A DNA stretch of 64,000 bases from CAYSLC01 sp964431545 (GTDB taxonomy: Bacteria > Desulfobacterota > Desulfobacteria > Desulfobacterales > JAABSP01), in NCBI GenBank assembly GCA_964431545.1, contig CAYSLC010000001.1, positions 1 to 64,000 of the forward strand, read 5' to 3'. Position 1 is the first letter of the stretch; each line of letters starts with the position of its first letter. Of this stretch, positions 47,530-56,458 are shown piece by piece. Below the pieces are notes generated by a model. It saw only the letters and a list, made by a program, of their open reading frames with translations, searched no databases and was not told the origin of the DNA. A program made the translations under genes and the position numbers.

Positions 47530-50500
47530 TTGTCCGAAAGCGGACCCACATCCTCGGATCCCCGTGGGGACGGGTTTCTTCCCGGAGAGGCCCATGCCGC
47601 CTCGGCGGCCCGGCGGCTGATCGTCAGCCTCGGGCTCACCCTGGGGCTGGTTTCCCTCATCGTTATCCCTTTGGGAGCGGTCCTCTGGTTCAAGGTGGCG
47701 GCGCCCCCTCCCCCGGCCCCGGAGGCCTATATCGATTTCATCGCCGGATGCCTGAAACCCGCCCTTCGGGAGGGGGATATGGCGGCGGTTCAACGGATGG
47801 GTCGGCTGTTGATCGAGGATGAGATCGTTTTTTCCCTGGAGCTTACCGATGCCGAGGGTACGCCTTATCTGTCCATCGAGAAGTCCACTTTCGGAGAAGA
47901 TTTCGATTCCTCCATGGGATTCCAGGACGTCCGCATCCTCACCGAAGCTGGAAAGACCCTGGCCCGGCTTCGGGTCACCGTTCTTCCGCCGGATCGGGCC
48001 CTTCTGGGACGGCAGGCGCTCTACCTGGCCCTGGGGTGTACGGTCCTCTCCCTGGCGGCCCTGGTATTTCTGGCCGGACGATGGGTCCAGGTCACCATCG
48101 AACGCCCCCTGAATCGACTGGCGGACGGGCTGGGTAACGCCCTCGCCGATTCGGAGGGACCCCCGGTCCGGGGGGTGGTTCACCGGGAGTTCCTACCCCT
48201 GGCCCGTGAGCTGAAGCGGATGGTGGATCGTGCCGGGGAAAGGCTCGGGACTTTGAGGGCGGCCGAGTGGAAATACCGGTCGGTGTTCGAGACGGCCGAA
48301 AAAGGGATGTTCCAGGGGACCGAGGAGGGGCGGCTGATCCGGATCAACCCCGCTTTCGCGGCCATGCTCGGCTACGACGACCCGGAGGAAGCCATGGACC
48401 GGATCGGCGAGGCGGCGCACCGGATGTACGCCACCTTCCGGGACAGCGACGAGATCCGCCACCGGCTTCGGGAGCAGGGGCGGGTGACCGGCTACGAGAC
48501 CGAACTGGTGGACCGGTCGGGCCGTCCCTTCCGGGTCGTTCTCAACATCCGCGCGGCCCTGGACCCCCACGGCAACATCCGGTACTACGAAGGGTGTGTC
48601 ACCGACATTTCCGCTCGGTCGGAGCGGGAAAGCCGGTTCACGGAACAGGCCGAAGCCGAGGCGGAAAACCGGGTTCGGGCCGAACTGGTGGGCGAGGTCG
48701 GATACGAGATCCGGACCCCCATCAACGCCATTCTGGGGTTGGCGGGCATCCTCCTCAAGACCGGCACCACCGCCGCCCAGCGGGATTACCTGAGCAAGAT
48801 CGACGCATCGGCGCGCATCATGCGCGGGGTGGTGGAAGAATTCGTCCGTTCCTCCGAGGAGGACGAACCGCCCAGGATCGAATCCCGGCCCTTCGGGCTC
48901 CGGCATCTGATGGAGCGGCTTTCCGATATCTTCGCGGAGAAGACCGCCAAGAAGCACCTGGAGATGATCACCACCGTCGATGATGACGTCCCCGACGCCC
49001 TGGAGGGAGACCCCCCGCGGCTGGAGCAGGTCCTGATCCACCTCGTCGACAACGCCGTCAAATTCACCGCCGGGGGGGAGGTGGTCATCCGGGTCTCCGT
49101 CCGGGATATCCGGGCGGACCGGGCGGTCCTCGGCTTTTCCATCCGGGACACGGGGCTGGGGATTCCATCCGACCAGCTTGCGCGGCTCTTCACACCCGGG
49201 AACGGGGACGGGCGGAGGGCCCGGCTCAGCGGCCTCGGCCCGGGCCTGGTGGCCTGCAAACGGTTGATCGAGCTGATGGACGGGGAGATCGAGGTGGAGA
49301 CCCAGCCGGACCAGGGCTCCACCTTCTTTTTTACCGCCCGCTTCGGCGTGAGCGCCGACGCGCCGGCGCCGGACCAAGCCCTGCCCCCGGGCCTGCGGGG
49401 GCTGCGGGTGGCGGTGGTGGACGATAACGCGGCGGTCTGCGGGATGCTGGAGGGGCTTCTGACCCGGTTCAACTTCGATCCCCTCTGCCTCCGGAGCGGG
49501 GAGGCGGCCCTGGGGTTCCTGGACGCCGAGGGGGCGGCTCCGGACCTGCTGCTCGTCGACTGGCGCATGCCGGGGATGGACGGCATCGAGTTCACCCGGC
49601 GGGTGCGCCGCAGGTTCCAGCGCCGGGACCTGCCCATCGTCCTGATGGCCGAGATGGGGGCCGAGGAGATGGCCGAGCGAGCCGCCGCGGCGGGGGTGGA
49701 CGGGGTCCTCCTCAAGCCGGTCAAGCCGTCGATCCTCTTCGACACGGTCATGGAGGTCTTCGGCCCCCGGGTTATGGAGGCCTTCTCCGAGGGCGGGGGC
49801 GAGGGGAACCTCTCCGAGGTGGTGGAGCGGATCCGCGGCATACGGGTCCTTCTGGTCGAGGACCACGCGATCAACCGGCAGGTGGCCGCCCGGATCCTCT
49901 CGGGGGCTGACATCCTGGTGGAGACCGCCGGGGACGGGCGAGAGGCGGTGGAAAAAGTGGCGGCCGCCGGCGCCGGGGAGATCCCCCCCTTCGACGCGGT
50001 GCTCATGGACATCCAGATGCCCCGGATGGGAGGGCTTGCGGCCGCGGGCGCCATCCGGGAGGACCCTCGATTTGCCGACCTGCCCATCATCGCCATGACC
50101 GCCCATACCCTTCCCAGGGACCGCCGGCGGTCTCTGGAGGCGGGGATGAACGACCACGTCACCAAGCCCATCGACGAAGAGGCGCTCTTCAGAACCCTGG
50201 CCCGCTGGGTGAACGGCGGTGAAGGGGATCCTCCGTCGGAGGCCGCGTCCCGTCGGTCCGGGGAGGAGGCTCTCCGGGAGGTCCTGGACACGGCCCAGGT
50301 CCTGGGACGGCTGGGGGGCAACCGACTCCTCTTCGACAAGCTCCTCCGGGACTTTGTCGCCGATCACGGCGATGCGGATCGACGGATCCGCGCGGCCCTG
50401 GAAAAGGAGGACGAAGACCAGGCGCTGGGGCTGCTTCGGGGACTCAAGGGGGCGGCCGGAAACCTGGCGGCGCGGGAGGTGCACCAGGCCGCCCTATCCC

Positions 50501-50880
50501 TGGAGATGGAGCTGCACCACGGACCCGGAGACCTGGAAGCGTTGCTGGAGGACCTCTGCGAAAGCCACCGCCGCCTGGTGGCGGTCATCGAGGAGAGGGA
50601 GCCCGCGCCGGCGGCCCCTCCATCCCCGGAGGAGGAACGGAAACGCCCCCTGCCCCGGACCCTTCCCCCCATGGTCCGGGAACTCCACCGGAGCCTGATC
50701 GAGGGGGAACTCCCCCCGGAGACGATGCTGGCCGAAATCAAGCGGCTCATGAAGGGCCTCGGCCATCAGGACCGCCTCAACCGCCTGGGGGATCAGATCC
50801 GTCGGTCCCGGATGAAGGAGGCCCGGAACATCCTCGCCACCATCGCCTGGTCCCTGGGCATCTCCCTGGACGGAGAGTGA
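47530..50880 (+). CDS. Hybrid sensor histidine-kinase-like protein lacking both phosphoacceptor histidines
   Basis: 1116 residues from TTG 47530 (AAGGGAG eight bases upstream). TM1 about 28-56, small periplasmic domain, TM2 about 162-184, HAMP-like linker, PAS about 250-360, DHp helices, HATPase about 455-605, two receiver domains (about 620-745 and 770-895) and a C-terminal HPt. The H box reads GYEIRTPINAILG, with Tyr392 where His is expected. The HPt core reads LRGLKGAAGNL, with Arg970 in place of His. ATP-binding motifs (LVDNAVKFT, IRDTGLGIP) and both receiver aspartates (LLVDWRMPGMDG, VLMDIQMPRMGG) are intact. No response regulator gene is adjacent. Confidence 0.93.
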   Translation: MSESGPTSSDPRGDGFLPGEAHAASAARRLIVSLGLTLGLVSLIVIPLGAVLWFKVAAPPPPAPEAYIDFIAGCLKPALREGDMAAVQRMGRLLIEDEIVFSLELTDAEGTPYLSIEKSTFGEDFDSSMGFQDVRILTEAGKTLARLRVTVLPPDRALLGRQALYLALGCTVLSLAALVFLAGRWVQVTIERPLNRLADGLGNALADSEGPPVRGVVHREFLPLARELKRMVDRAGERLGTLRAAEWKYRSVFETAEKGMFQGTEEGRLIRINPAFAAMLGYDDPEEAMDRIGEAAHRMYATFRDSDEIRHRLREQGRVTGYETELVDRSGRPFRVVLNIRAALDPHGNIRYYEGCVTDISARSERESRFTEQAEAEAENRVRAELVGEVGYEIRTPINAILGLAGILLKTGTTAAQRDYLSKIDASARIMRGVVEEFVRSSEEDEPPRIESRPFGLRHLMERLSDIFAEKTAKKHLEMITTVDDDVPDALEGDPPRLEQVLIHLVDNAVKFTAGGEVVIRVSVRDIRADRAVLGFSIRDTGLGIPSDQLARLFTPGNGDGRRARLSGLGPGLVACKRLIELMDGEIEVETQPDQGSTFFFTARFGVSADAPAPDQALPPGLRGLRVAVVDDNAAVCGMLEGLLTRFNFDPLCLRSGEAALGFLDAEGAAPDLLLVDWRMPGMDGIEFTRRVRRRFQRRDLPIVLMAEMGAEEMAERAAAAGVDGVLLKPVKPSILFDTVMEVFGPRVMEAFSEGGGEGNLSEVVERIRGIRVLLVEDHAINRQVAARILSGADILVETAGDGREAVEKVAAAGAGEIPPFDAVLMDIQMPRMGGLAAAGAIREDPRFADLPIIAMTAHTLPRDRRRSLEAGMNDHVTKPIDEEALFRTLARWVNGGEGDPPSEAASRRSGEEALREVLDTAQVLGRLGGNRLLFDKLLRDFVADHGDADRRIRAALEKEDEDQALGLLRGLKGAAGNLAAREVHQAALSLEMELHHGPGDLEALLEDLCESHRRLVAVIEEREPAPAAPPSPEEERKRPLPRTLPPMVRELHRSLIEGELPPETMLAEIKRLMKGLGHQDRLNRLGDQIRRSRMKEARNILATIAWSLGISLDGE

Positions 50881-50893
50881 TCCGGGGTCGGAT

Positions 50894-52399
50894 CTATTCC
50901 ACGAAGCCGTGTTCGGGATCCCACCGCCGGATCAGGATCTCCTCCGGAAACGCCCGGGGTTTGTAGAGGGATTTCCCCAACAGGAGCCGGAGGCATTCCT
51001 GGATGCTCTCGGAGATGGTGGGGTGGGGGTAGATCAGCTTGAGCACGTCGGCCACCCCCTTGCCCTGGTCCATGAGGTGGGCGATGGAGACGATGGTGCT
51101 GGAGACCTGGGGGCCGGCGGCCCGCATCCCCAGGATGGTACCGGCCGCGTCGTCGCTGACCAGGATCTTGACAAACCCGTTCAGCGCCCGCATGGCGATG
51201 GCCCGGTTGAGGAGTACATTGGAGTAGTAGGCGACCCGGTAGGGGATCTTCTTCTTCTGGCACGCCTTCTCGTTGAGGCCCACGGCGGCCACCGCCGGGT
51301 GGAAGAACATGACGGTGGACATGTTGCTGTAGTTCAACGGCCACCGGGACCGGTCGAACATGTGCTTGACGGCGTGGCGGCCCTCCATCTCGGCGATGTT
51401 GACCAGGGCGGGGTGGCGGATCACGTCTCCCACCGCGTAGATGGATTCCGCCACCTTGCAATGGTCGTCCGTGTCGAGGTGGCCCCGTTCGCCGGGACGG
51501 ATCCCGGCCCGGTCCAGATCGAGGGGGGCGAGGCGGGGGTCCCGGCCGATGGAGATCAGGACCATGTCCACCTCCACCACCCGGGCGTGGCCGTCGGCGA
51601 AATCGAGGACCACCTCCAGGTGGTCCCCGCGTTTCACGATGTCCTTGAGGATGGCCGAATGGATGATCTTGACCCCGTTGCGCTCCAGGCAGCCGCCGAC
51701 AAAGGCGCTGACATCCTCGTCCTCGTAGGGGATGATCCGCTCCTGGTGATCCACCAGATAGACCTTGGTCTGCCCGAAGTTGGAGAAGATGGTGGCGTAC
51801 TCGCACCCGATGATCCCGGCGCCGATGATCATCAGCCGCTTGGGGAACCGGGATAGGCCCAGGATGCCGTCGGAGTTGAGGATCCGCTCCTGATCCACGG
51901 CGATCCCCTCAAAAGCCCTCGGCTTGGAACCGGTGGCGATGAGGAAGTACCGGGCCTGGATCTCCTCTCCCTCTCCGTCCGGATAATCGATCCGGAGGCG
52001 GTCCGGGGCGGTGAACGCCCCCCACCCCCGTTTGAGGGTCAGGGAGCCGGGGCCGTCCCAGCGGGGCCGGGAGAAGGTCTCGATCTGGGAGAGCATCTGG
52101 TACTGCTTCTCCTTGACCGCCTGCATCACCGTGGTCCGCATGGCCGAGAAGTCCACCGACAGGCCGGTCGCCCGGTAGCCCCGGTCCACCTTGGCGGCGA
52201 TGGCGTAATCCTTGGCCAGCTCCCACATGGTCTTGGAGCCCAGGGCCCCCCACATGACGCCGGCGCCCCCGATCTCGTCCCCCTCCACGATGCAGACGTG
52301 TTTGCCGAGATCCAGGGCCCGGGTGGCCGCGGCGAATCCGCCGGGTCCGCAGCCGATGATGCAAAGATCGAAGGGTTGGTGCGATGAGGATGTCGTCAT
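50894..52399 (-). CDS. Dihydrolipoamide dehydrogenase-like flavoprotein lacking the redox disulfide
   Basis: 501 residues. FAD/NAD-binding folds are intact: CIIGCGPGGFAAA, MIIGAGIIGCEYATIF, IYAVGDVI, and the dimerisation domain with HPTISESIQE (His-Glu pair kept). The active-site loop reads GGAGVMWGALGSK where lipoamide dehydrogenases have GGTCLNVGCIPSK, so both cysteines are Gly and Ala. This is closer to the transhydrogenase SthA pattern, which keeps one cysteine. Probably an NAD(P)H-flavin oxidoreductase. 54 bp after the radical SAM gene, last gene of the minus-strand lipid set. Confidence 0.9.
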   Translation of the reverse strand: MTTSSSHQPFDLCIIGCGPGGFAAATRALDLGKHVCIVEGDEIGGAGVMWGALGSKTMWELAKDYAIAAKVDRGYRATGLSVDFSAMRTTVMQAVKEKQYQMLSQIETFSRPRWDGPGSLTLKRGWGAFTAPDRLRIDYPDGEGEEIQARYFLIATGSKPRAFEGIAVDQERILNSDGILGLSRFPKRLMIIGAGIIGCEYATIFSNFGQTKVYLVDHQERIIPYEDEDVSAFVGGCLERNGVKIIHSAILKDIVKRGDHLEVVLDFADGHARVVEVDMVLISIGRDPRLAPLDLDRAGIRPGERGHLDTDDHCKVAESIYAVGDVIRHPALVNIAEMEGRHAVKHMFDRSRWPLNYSNMSTVMFFHPAVAAVGLNEKACQKKKIPYRVAYYSNVLLNRAIAMRALNGFVKILVSDDAAGTILGMRAAGPQVSSTIVSIAHLMDQGKGVADVLKLIYPHPTISESIQECLRLLLGKSLYKPRAFPEEILIRRWDPEHGFVE

Positions 52400-52453
52400 G
52401 GGGAGGGCCTTGATGCCGATGGGTTTTCGATTCTCGGGAACCTGTATATGCCA

Positions 52454-53755
52454 CTATAAGTCAAAGGCTTTCGGCGCGTCAACAGGCGATCGGGCGACCT
52501 GGGGACGGCCGAAGGCCCGATCCGCCAGATCCCGACGCCTGGGGCGGAAGGTGCCGTCCGTCTTCTCCCGCTCCACCACCCGTTTGTAGAGCTTGAACAT
52601 CTTGATCATCTGGGATTCTTCCCGGTAAAAGGTGTCCCAGGCGAACTGGAAGAGTTCCTGGAGCTTCTCCGGCGCCATCTGCTTGGGCTGGTGGACCACC
52701 CGATCGGCCGTGTACCGGTCCCAGTCGTAGGTGAGGATCCGACCCTGGGCGTGGAGGTCGTCCCATGCCTTGGTATGGGGGAAGGGGGTGAGGACCGTGA
52801 ACTCGGCCAGATCCAGATCGATCTCCAACAGAAAATCGATCAGCCGCCTGATGTCGTCCTCGGAATGGCTGTCGAGCCCCAGAAGGATGGTCCCCTCCAC
52901 GGCGATACCGTGGTCGTGGTACCGGCGGATGCGATCCCGGATCTTGTTGGAGGTGTCGAAGACCGCCTGGTAGACGTACCAGGCTCCGGCCCGGGCGGCG
53001 AGGTCGAGCACCTCGGGGTCGTCCTCGATGGGGTGGCTGCACCATTTCTTCTTCAGGGGGATCATCTCCCGGAAGAGGTCCTTCTCCCATTGGGTGTCCT
53101 GGGCCAGGGAGTTGTCCACGATGAAGAGGCGGTTGTTGTCGATGGCCGCCATCTCCGCCACCGCCTTGTCGATGGGCCGGGGCCGGAACCGTCGCCCCCC
53201 CAGATAGGCCACCGCGCAGGGGTAGCAGTGGAACCGGCATCCCCGGGAGGCGTGGACCAGGTCGAACATCTGCAGGCCCTTGTAGTTATAGAGATCCCGG
53301 TTGAGGATGTCCCGGCGGGCGGTCCCCACCCATTCGATGGGGGGAGGGTCCTGGAGATGATCGTAGACCGGCTTCAGCATGCCCCGCTCCAGGTCGGACA
53401 GGACCTGTTCCATGCGCCCCTCGGCCTCTCCGAGGAAGACGGCGTCCACGTGCCCTCGGGTCTCCTCGGCGTGGAGCATGGTGGCGATCCCGCCCGAGAT
53501 CACCGGAACCCCCCGCCGCCGGAAGGCGTCGGCGATCTCCCATCCCCGTTTGACCTGGGAGGTGAGCATCATGGAAAGGGCCACCAGGTCCGCGGGTTCG
53601 TCGAAATCGACGGCCTCCAGGTTCTCGTCGGTGAAGGAGATCTCCACGGTTCCGGGCAGGGCCGCCGCAAAGACCACGGGGCCGTGGGGGGGAAGGTGGA
53701 ACTCGGTCTGGCCGGTCAGTTTCGGCCATCTGGGGTAGATCAGTTTGATTTTCAC
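52454..53755 (-). CDS. B12-binding-type radical SAM protein
   Basis: 433 residues from GTG 53753-53755. The first ~150 residues resemble a cobalamin-binding Rossmann domain (KLIYPRWPKLTG, VALSMMLTSQ, VPVISGGIATMLHAEE) but lack the DxHxxG motif. The radical SAM core has RGCRFHCYPCAV (C-x3-C-x2-C), SAM/GGE-like region near IDNNRLFIVDNS and later strands ending with EFTVLTPFPHTKAWDDL (in parts: TVLTPFPHTKAW). Such proteins methylate or rearrange unactivated carbons. It lies 41 bp after the lipoprotein gene, in the lipid operon. Confidence 0.88.
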   Translation of the reverse strand: MKIKLIYPRWPKLTGQTEFHLPPHGPVVFAAALPGTVEISFTDENLEAVDFDEPADLVALSMMLTSQVKRGWEIADAFRRRGVPVISGGIATMLHAEETRGHVDAVFLGEAEGRMEQVLSDLERGMLKPVYDHLQDPPPIEWVGTARRDILNRDLYNYKGLQMFDLVHASRGCRFHCYPCAVAYLGGRRFRPRPIDKAVAEMAAIDNNRLFIVDNSLAQDTQWEKDLFREMIPLKKKWCSHPIEDDPEVLDLAARAGAWYVYQAVFDTSNKIRDRIRRYHDHGIAVEGTILLGLDSHSEDDIRRLIDFLLEIDLDLAEFTVLTPFPHTKAWDDLHAQGRILTYDWDRYTADRVVHQPKQMAPEKLQELFQFAWDTFYREESQMIKMFKLYKRVVEREKTDGTFRPRRRDLADRAFGRPQVARSPVDAPKAFDL

Positions 53756-53796
53756 GGATCGCGCTCTCTGTTATTGTGAAAAGACCCTGGGGAGCG

Positions 53797-54453
53797 TCAA
53801 CGGGACAACCCGTCGACCTCCAGGAGTTTCAGGTGGAGGGCGTAGGCGTGGGGGCCGTGGGCGATCAGGTCCACCCGTCCGGGGAGGGGGCCGTCCGGCG
53901 GCCCGGCCCGCACCGTCCGGATCAGCCGCCGGTTCCGGTAACGCCGGATCCGCCACCCGCCCCCGGGGTCGACCCGCACGTCCACCACCTCCTCTTTCCC
54001 CGTCCGATACCGGCAGACCGGCGCGCCGGACTTCGAGAGGCCGACGGCGGTTCGAGGCCCGACAGGGGCCAAAAAGGCCAGCCGGATATCCGCCACCACG
54101 CCTCGGGCCGCCTCCGGGGCGTCGAAGGGGGGGATCCCCCGCCGGATGACCGTCTCGCCCCGCCGGTGGACCGCTTCCAGCACCACCAGCCCCTCCACGG
54201 TCATCATGGCGAATTCGATGGACCGGTCCCGGGGATCGATGGCGCTGGCGCCGATCAGAAGCCCCTTGCGGCCGCCGGGAAAATCGGCCTCGATGGCGTG
54301 GACCATCCGCCATCCCATTCGGGGGAAGGCCTGTTCGCAGGCCGCGCGGATCTCCGCGGTCCTTTCGGGGGCGGCCGGCTCCAGTTGCGGAAGGGCGGCG
54401 CAGCCCGCGAGCCAGAGGGCAAGGAGGAGCGCCCCCGAAAGTCTCGGCTTCAC
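53797..54453 (-). CDS. Lipoprotein of the lipid cluster (DUF3261-like?)
   Basis: 218 residues. N-terminal lipoprotein signal with lipobox LWLAGCAAL. The rest is beta-rich: LLIGASAIDPRDRSIEFAMMTVEG (parts: LLIGASAID, IEFAMMTVEG), VVLEAVHRRGE, DIRLAFLAP, and a closing LKLLEVDGL. Aryl-polyene clusters contain a lipoprotein at the same place next to a LolA-like gene; the match here is by context, not clear motif. Start overlaps the lolA-like stop (ATGA). Confidence 0.75.
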   Translation of the reverse strand: MKPRLSGALLLALWLAGCAALPQLEPAAPERTAEIRAACEQAFPRMGWRMVHAIEADFPGGRKGLLIGASAIDPRDRSIEFAMMTVEGLVVLEAVHRRGETVIRRGIPPFDAPEAARGVVADIRLAFLAPVGPRTAVGLSKSGAPVCRYRTGKEEVVDVRVDPGGGWRIRRYRNRRLIRTVRAGPPDGPLPGRVDLIAHGPHAYALHLKLLEVDGLSR

Positions 54454-55109
54454 CGGACCTTCCGGAAGAGGGCGTCGTCCAGATCGGGATTGAGGACCGT
54501 CTCCCGGAAGGTGAGCCGGGTATAGGAATCCGCTCCCTCGTAGATGGAGACCGATTCCATGACCCCCGGGGTCTCCGAGAGCTGAAGCACGATCCGATCG
54601 ATGATCCGGCCCATGGAGGGCTGCCGGGGGGTGAGGACGATCTCCCCGCCGGCGGAGAGGACGGCCTCGAAGTCGGGGTTCTCATTGAACCGCCCCCGGA
54701 GCCACCTGGAGATCTCCCCCATCACCACCCGCATCGACTGGAGCCGGGCGGTATCCTCCTCCACCAGGCCCGCCTCGCCCTCGATGAATCGTCGAACCCC
54801 GCCGTCGGCCATGAGCAGGATCGATCGGACCGGCTCGGTATACTCCCACCGCAGCGCGCCGTCGGTCCGGAAATAAAAGACCCCTTTGGAGACCAGGGGC
54901 CGGGCGAGGATCTTCATGTGTTTCTCCTGGATGAAATCGGCCCGGACGGACCGGATTCCCTCGACCCCCTCCCGGATCTCCTTCCAGGTGCCGCCCCAAC
55001 CGAGGCAGAGGAGGGCGGTCGAAAGGAGGGCGCACGCGGCTGCAAGCCGAAGGAACCCCGGGTGTCGGTGGCTGTCGCCGGTCCGGACCGCCGGCTTTCC
55101 CGCCTTCAC
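54450..55109 (-). CDS. LolA-like outer-membrane lipid carrier protein
   Basis: 219 residues from GTG 55107-55109, overlapping the fabG stop (GTGA). Signal peptide LAAACALLSTALLCLGWG. The mature protein has LolA features: IRSVRADFIQEKHMKIL, SKGVFYFRTDGALRWEYTEP (parts: GVFYFRTDGALRWEY), ILLMADGGVRRFIEG, and a C-terminal TRLTFRE. Dedicated LolA-like proteins occur in aryl-polyene clusters, where they are thought to carry a lipid across the periplasm. Confidence 0.88.
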   Translation of the reverse strand: MKAGKPAVRTGDSHRHPGFLRLAAACALLSTALLCLGWGGTWKEIREGVEGIRSVRADFIQEKHMKILARPLVSKGVFYFRTDGALRWEYTEPVRSILLMADGGVRRFIEGEAGLVEEDTARLQSMRVVMGEISRWLRGRFNENPDFEAVLSAGGEIVLTPRQPSMGRIIDRIVLQLSETPGVMESVSIYEGADSYTRLTFRETVLNPDLDDALFRKVR

Positions 55110-55843
55110 ACCATCCCCCCGTTGACGGAGATCACCTGTCCGGTGACATAGGATGCCTGGTCGGAGCAGAGGAACCGGACCACGGCGGCCACCTCCTCTG
55201 GCCGACCCACCCGCGCCATCGGAATCATCGCCTTGATCTCCTTGACCGGAGCCCCTTCGATCATCTCGGTGTCGATGAGGCCGGGAGCCACCACGTTGAC
55301 CCGGATCCCCAGGCGCGCCACCTCGGCGGCCACCGACCGGCTCGCCCCGATCAGGCCGGCCTTGGCGGCGGCATAGTTGGCCTGCCCCCGGTTGCCCACC
55401 AGACCGGCCACCGAGGCGATGGAGACCACCGCCCCCCGTTTCCGGGGGAGCATCGCCTTGAGGACCGGCCGGGTCATGTTGTAGAACCCTTTCAGGGTCG
55501 TGTCGACCACCCGGTCCCAGTCCGGGGCCTCCATCATGATGAAGAGCTGGTCCGCCGTCACCCCGGCGTTGTTGACCAGGACCTCCACCGGCGCGGACCG
55601 GGAGAGAATCCACTCCAGGGCCCCGGTGCAGGCCGCGGAATCGGAGACGTCGAACCCGGCGGCCGTCCCGTCCCCCCCCGCCTCCCGGACGAGCCGGAGC
55701 GTCTCTTCGGCGGACCCGGCGTCCGACCGGTAGGTGATGATGAGGAAATGCCCAGCCCGGGCCAGGGCCACCGCTATCGCCCGTCCGATGCCCCTGCCGG
55801 CCCCCGTTACGATGGCCGTGGTCCTATCCGACGTCTTCGCCAT
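55106..55843 (-). CDS. 3-Oxoacyl-ACP reductase, FabG-type SDR
   Basis: 245 residues. NADPH-dependent ketoreduction on acyl-ACP. TGAGRGIGRAIA cofactor loop, VLVNNAGVTADQLF, catalytic Ser in VSIASVAGLVGNRGQ, Tyr-x3-Lys in ANYAAAKAGLIG, and VAPGLIDTEMI. Overlaps the dehydratase by 20 bp and the lolA-like gene by 4 bp. Confidence 0.95.
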   Translation of the reverse strand: MAKTSDRTTAIVTGAGRGIGRAIAVALARAGHFLIITYRSDAGSAEETLRLVREAGGDGTAAGFDVSDSAACTGALEWILSRSAPVEVLVNNAGVTADQLFIMMEAPDWDRVVDTTLKGFYNMTRPVLKAMLPRKRGAVVSIASVAGLVGNRGQANYAAAKAGLIGASRSVAAEVARLGIRVNVVAPGLIDTEMIEGAPVKEIKAMIPMARVGRPEEVAAVVRFLCSDQASYVTGQVISVNGGMV

Positions 55844-56279
55844 CCGCCTTCTCCTTCTCCCCCCGCATCACCTGGAGGGTCACCGATCCGATCACCGCCT
55901 CCGGATCGCCGGCCCGGCAGACCCCGTGGATCTCGGTGTAGTTGTCCATGTTGAACCGAATCTCCGCCCGGGTGGTGATCCGGCTGCCGGCCGGGATCGG
56001 GTCCGCCGGAAAAACGGCCGACTTGATTCCCACCAGCCATCCGCTGCCCACGGCGGCTCCCGTCTCCATCAGCTCCTTCCACCCGATGGAGACCGCCGCC
56101 GACTGGGCCACCAGCTCCACCAGCACCAGGGGGTGGATCCCCGTTTCCGACGCCAGCGGCCAGTTGGGACCGGCCGTCGATTCCGTTGTGGCCGCGTCCG
56201 TCTCCACGCCGAGGATCCGGTCCACCAATTTCATCCGATCCCGGTGGGGAATGAGCCGTTCGATGGGGATGTCGATCAC
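55824..56279 (-). CDS. Hotdog-fold beta-hydroxyacyl-ACP dehydratase (ApeP/FabZ-like)
   Basis: 151 residues if read from GTG 56277-56279, which has GGGAGGCGGAG in front; an ATG at 56345 would add 22 residues that overlap direct repeats and have no ribosome-binding site. The sequence starts IDIPIERLIPHRDRMKLVDRIL, with the catalytic-type His in IPHR, and has HPLVLVELVAQSAAVSIGW with the Glu. Removes water from 3-hydroxyacyl-ACP. First gene of the minus-strand set (in parts: LIPHRDRMKLVD, VLVELVAQSAAV). Confidence 0.85.
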   Translation of the reverse strand: MIDIPIERLIPHRDRMKLVDRILGVETDAATTESTAGPNWPLASETGIHPLVLVELVAQSAAVSIGWKELMETGAAVGSGWLVGIKSAVFPADPIPAGSRITTRAEIRFNMDNYTEIHGVCRAGDPEAVIGSVTLQVMRGEKEKADGEDVG

Positions 56280-56304
56280 CTCCGCCTCCCGATGGGAAAC
56301 GCCC

Positions 56305-56340
56305 GTTGAAAAACTGTTGAAAACCGATTCCAAAACCGAT
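56305..56340. repeat. Phased direct repeats before the dehydratase gene
   Basis: GTTGAAAA occurs at 56305-56312 and 56316-56323 (11-bp period); AAAACCGAT occurs at 56320-56328 and 56332-56340 (12-bp period). About one helical turn apart, as in tandem regulator-binding sites. They fall between the inverted repeat and the dehydratase start. Confidence 0.5.
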
Positions 56341-56359
56341 AACATCCAAGGTCGTTTTT

Positions 56360-56386
56360 TTTACAATAATTTCTATTTTCTGTAAA
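56360..56386. promoter_or_regulatory. Inverted repeat and overlapping divergent promoters of the lipid cluster
   Basis: TTTACA (56360-56365) and TGTAAA (56381-56386) form a perfect inverted repeat around 15 bp of A/T-rich DNA. On the plus strand TTTACA is 17 bp from TAAAGA; on the minus strand the other arm TTTACA is 17 bp from TAAAAA. The element could be an operator that controls both gene sets at once. The -10 boxes are weak. Confidence 0.5.
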
Positions 56387-56458
56387 GAAACAACTCGATA
56401 TTCCGCCCCAGCCGCGGCGGGAACACCCAAATCGTCAAAACAAATCCTGGAAGGATCG

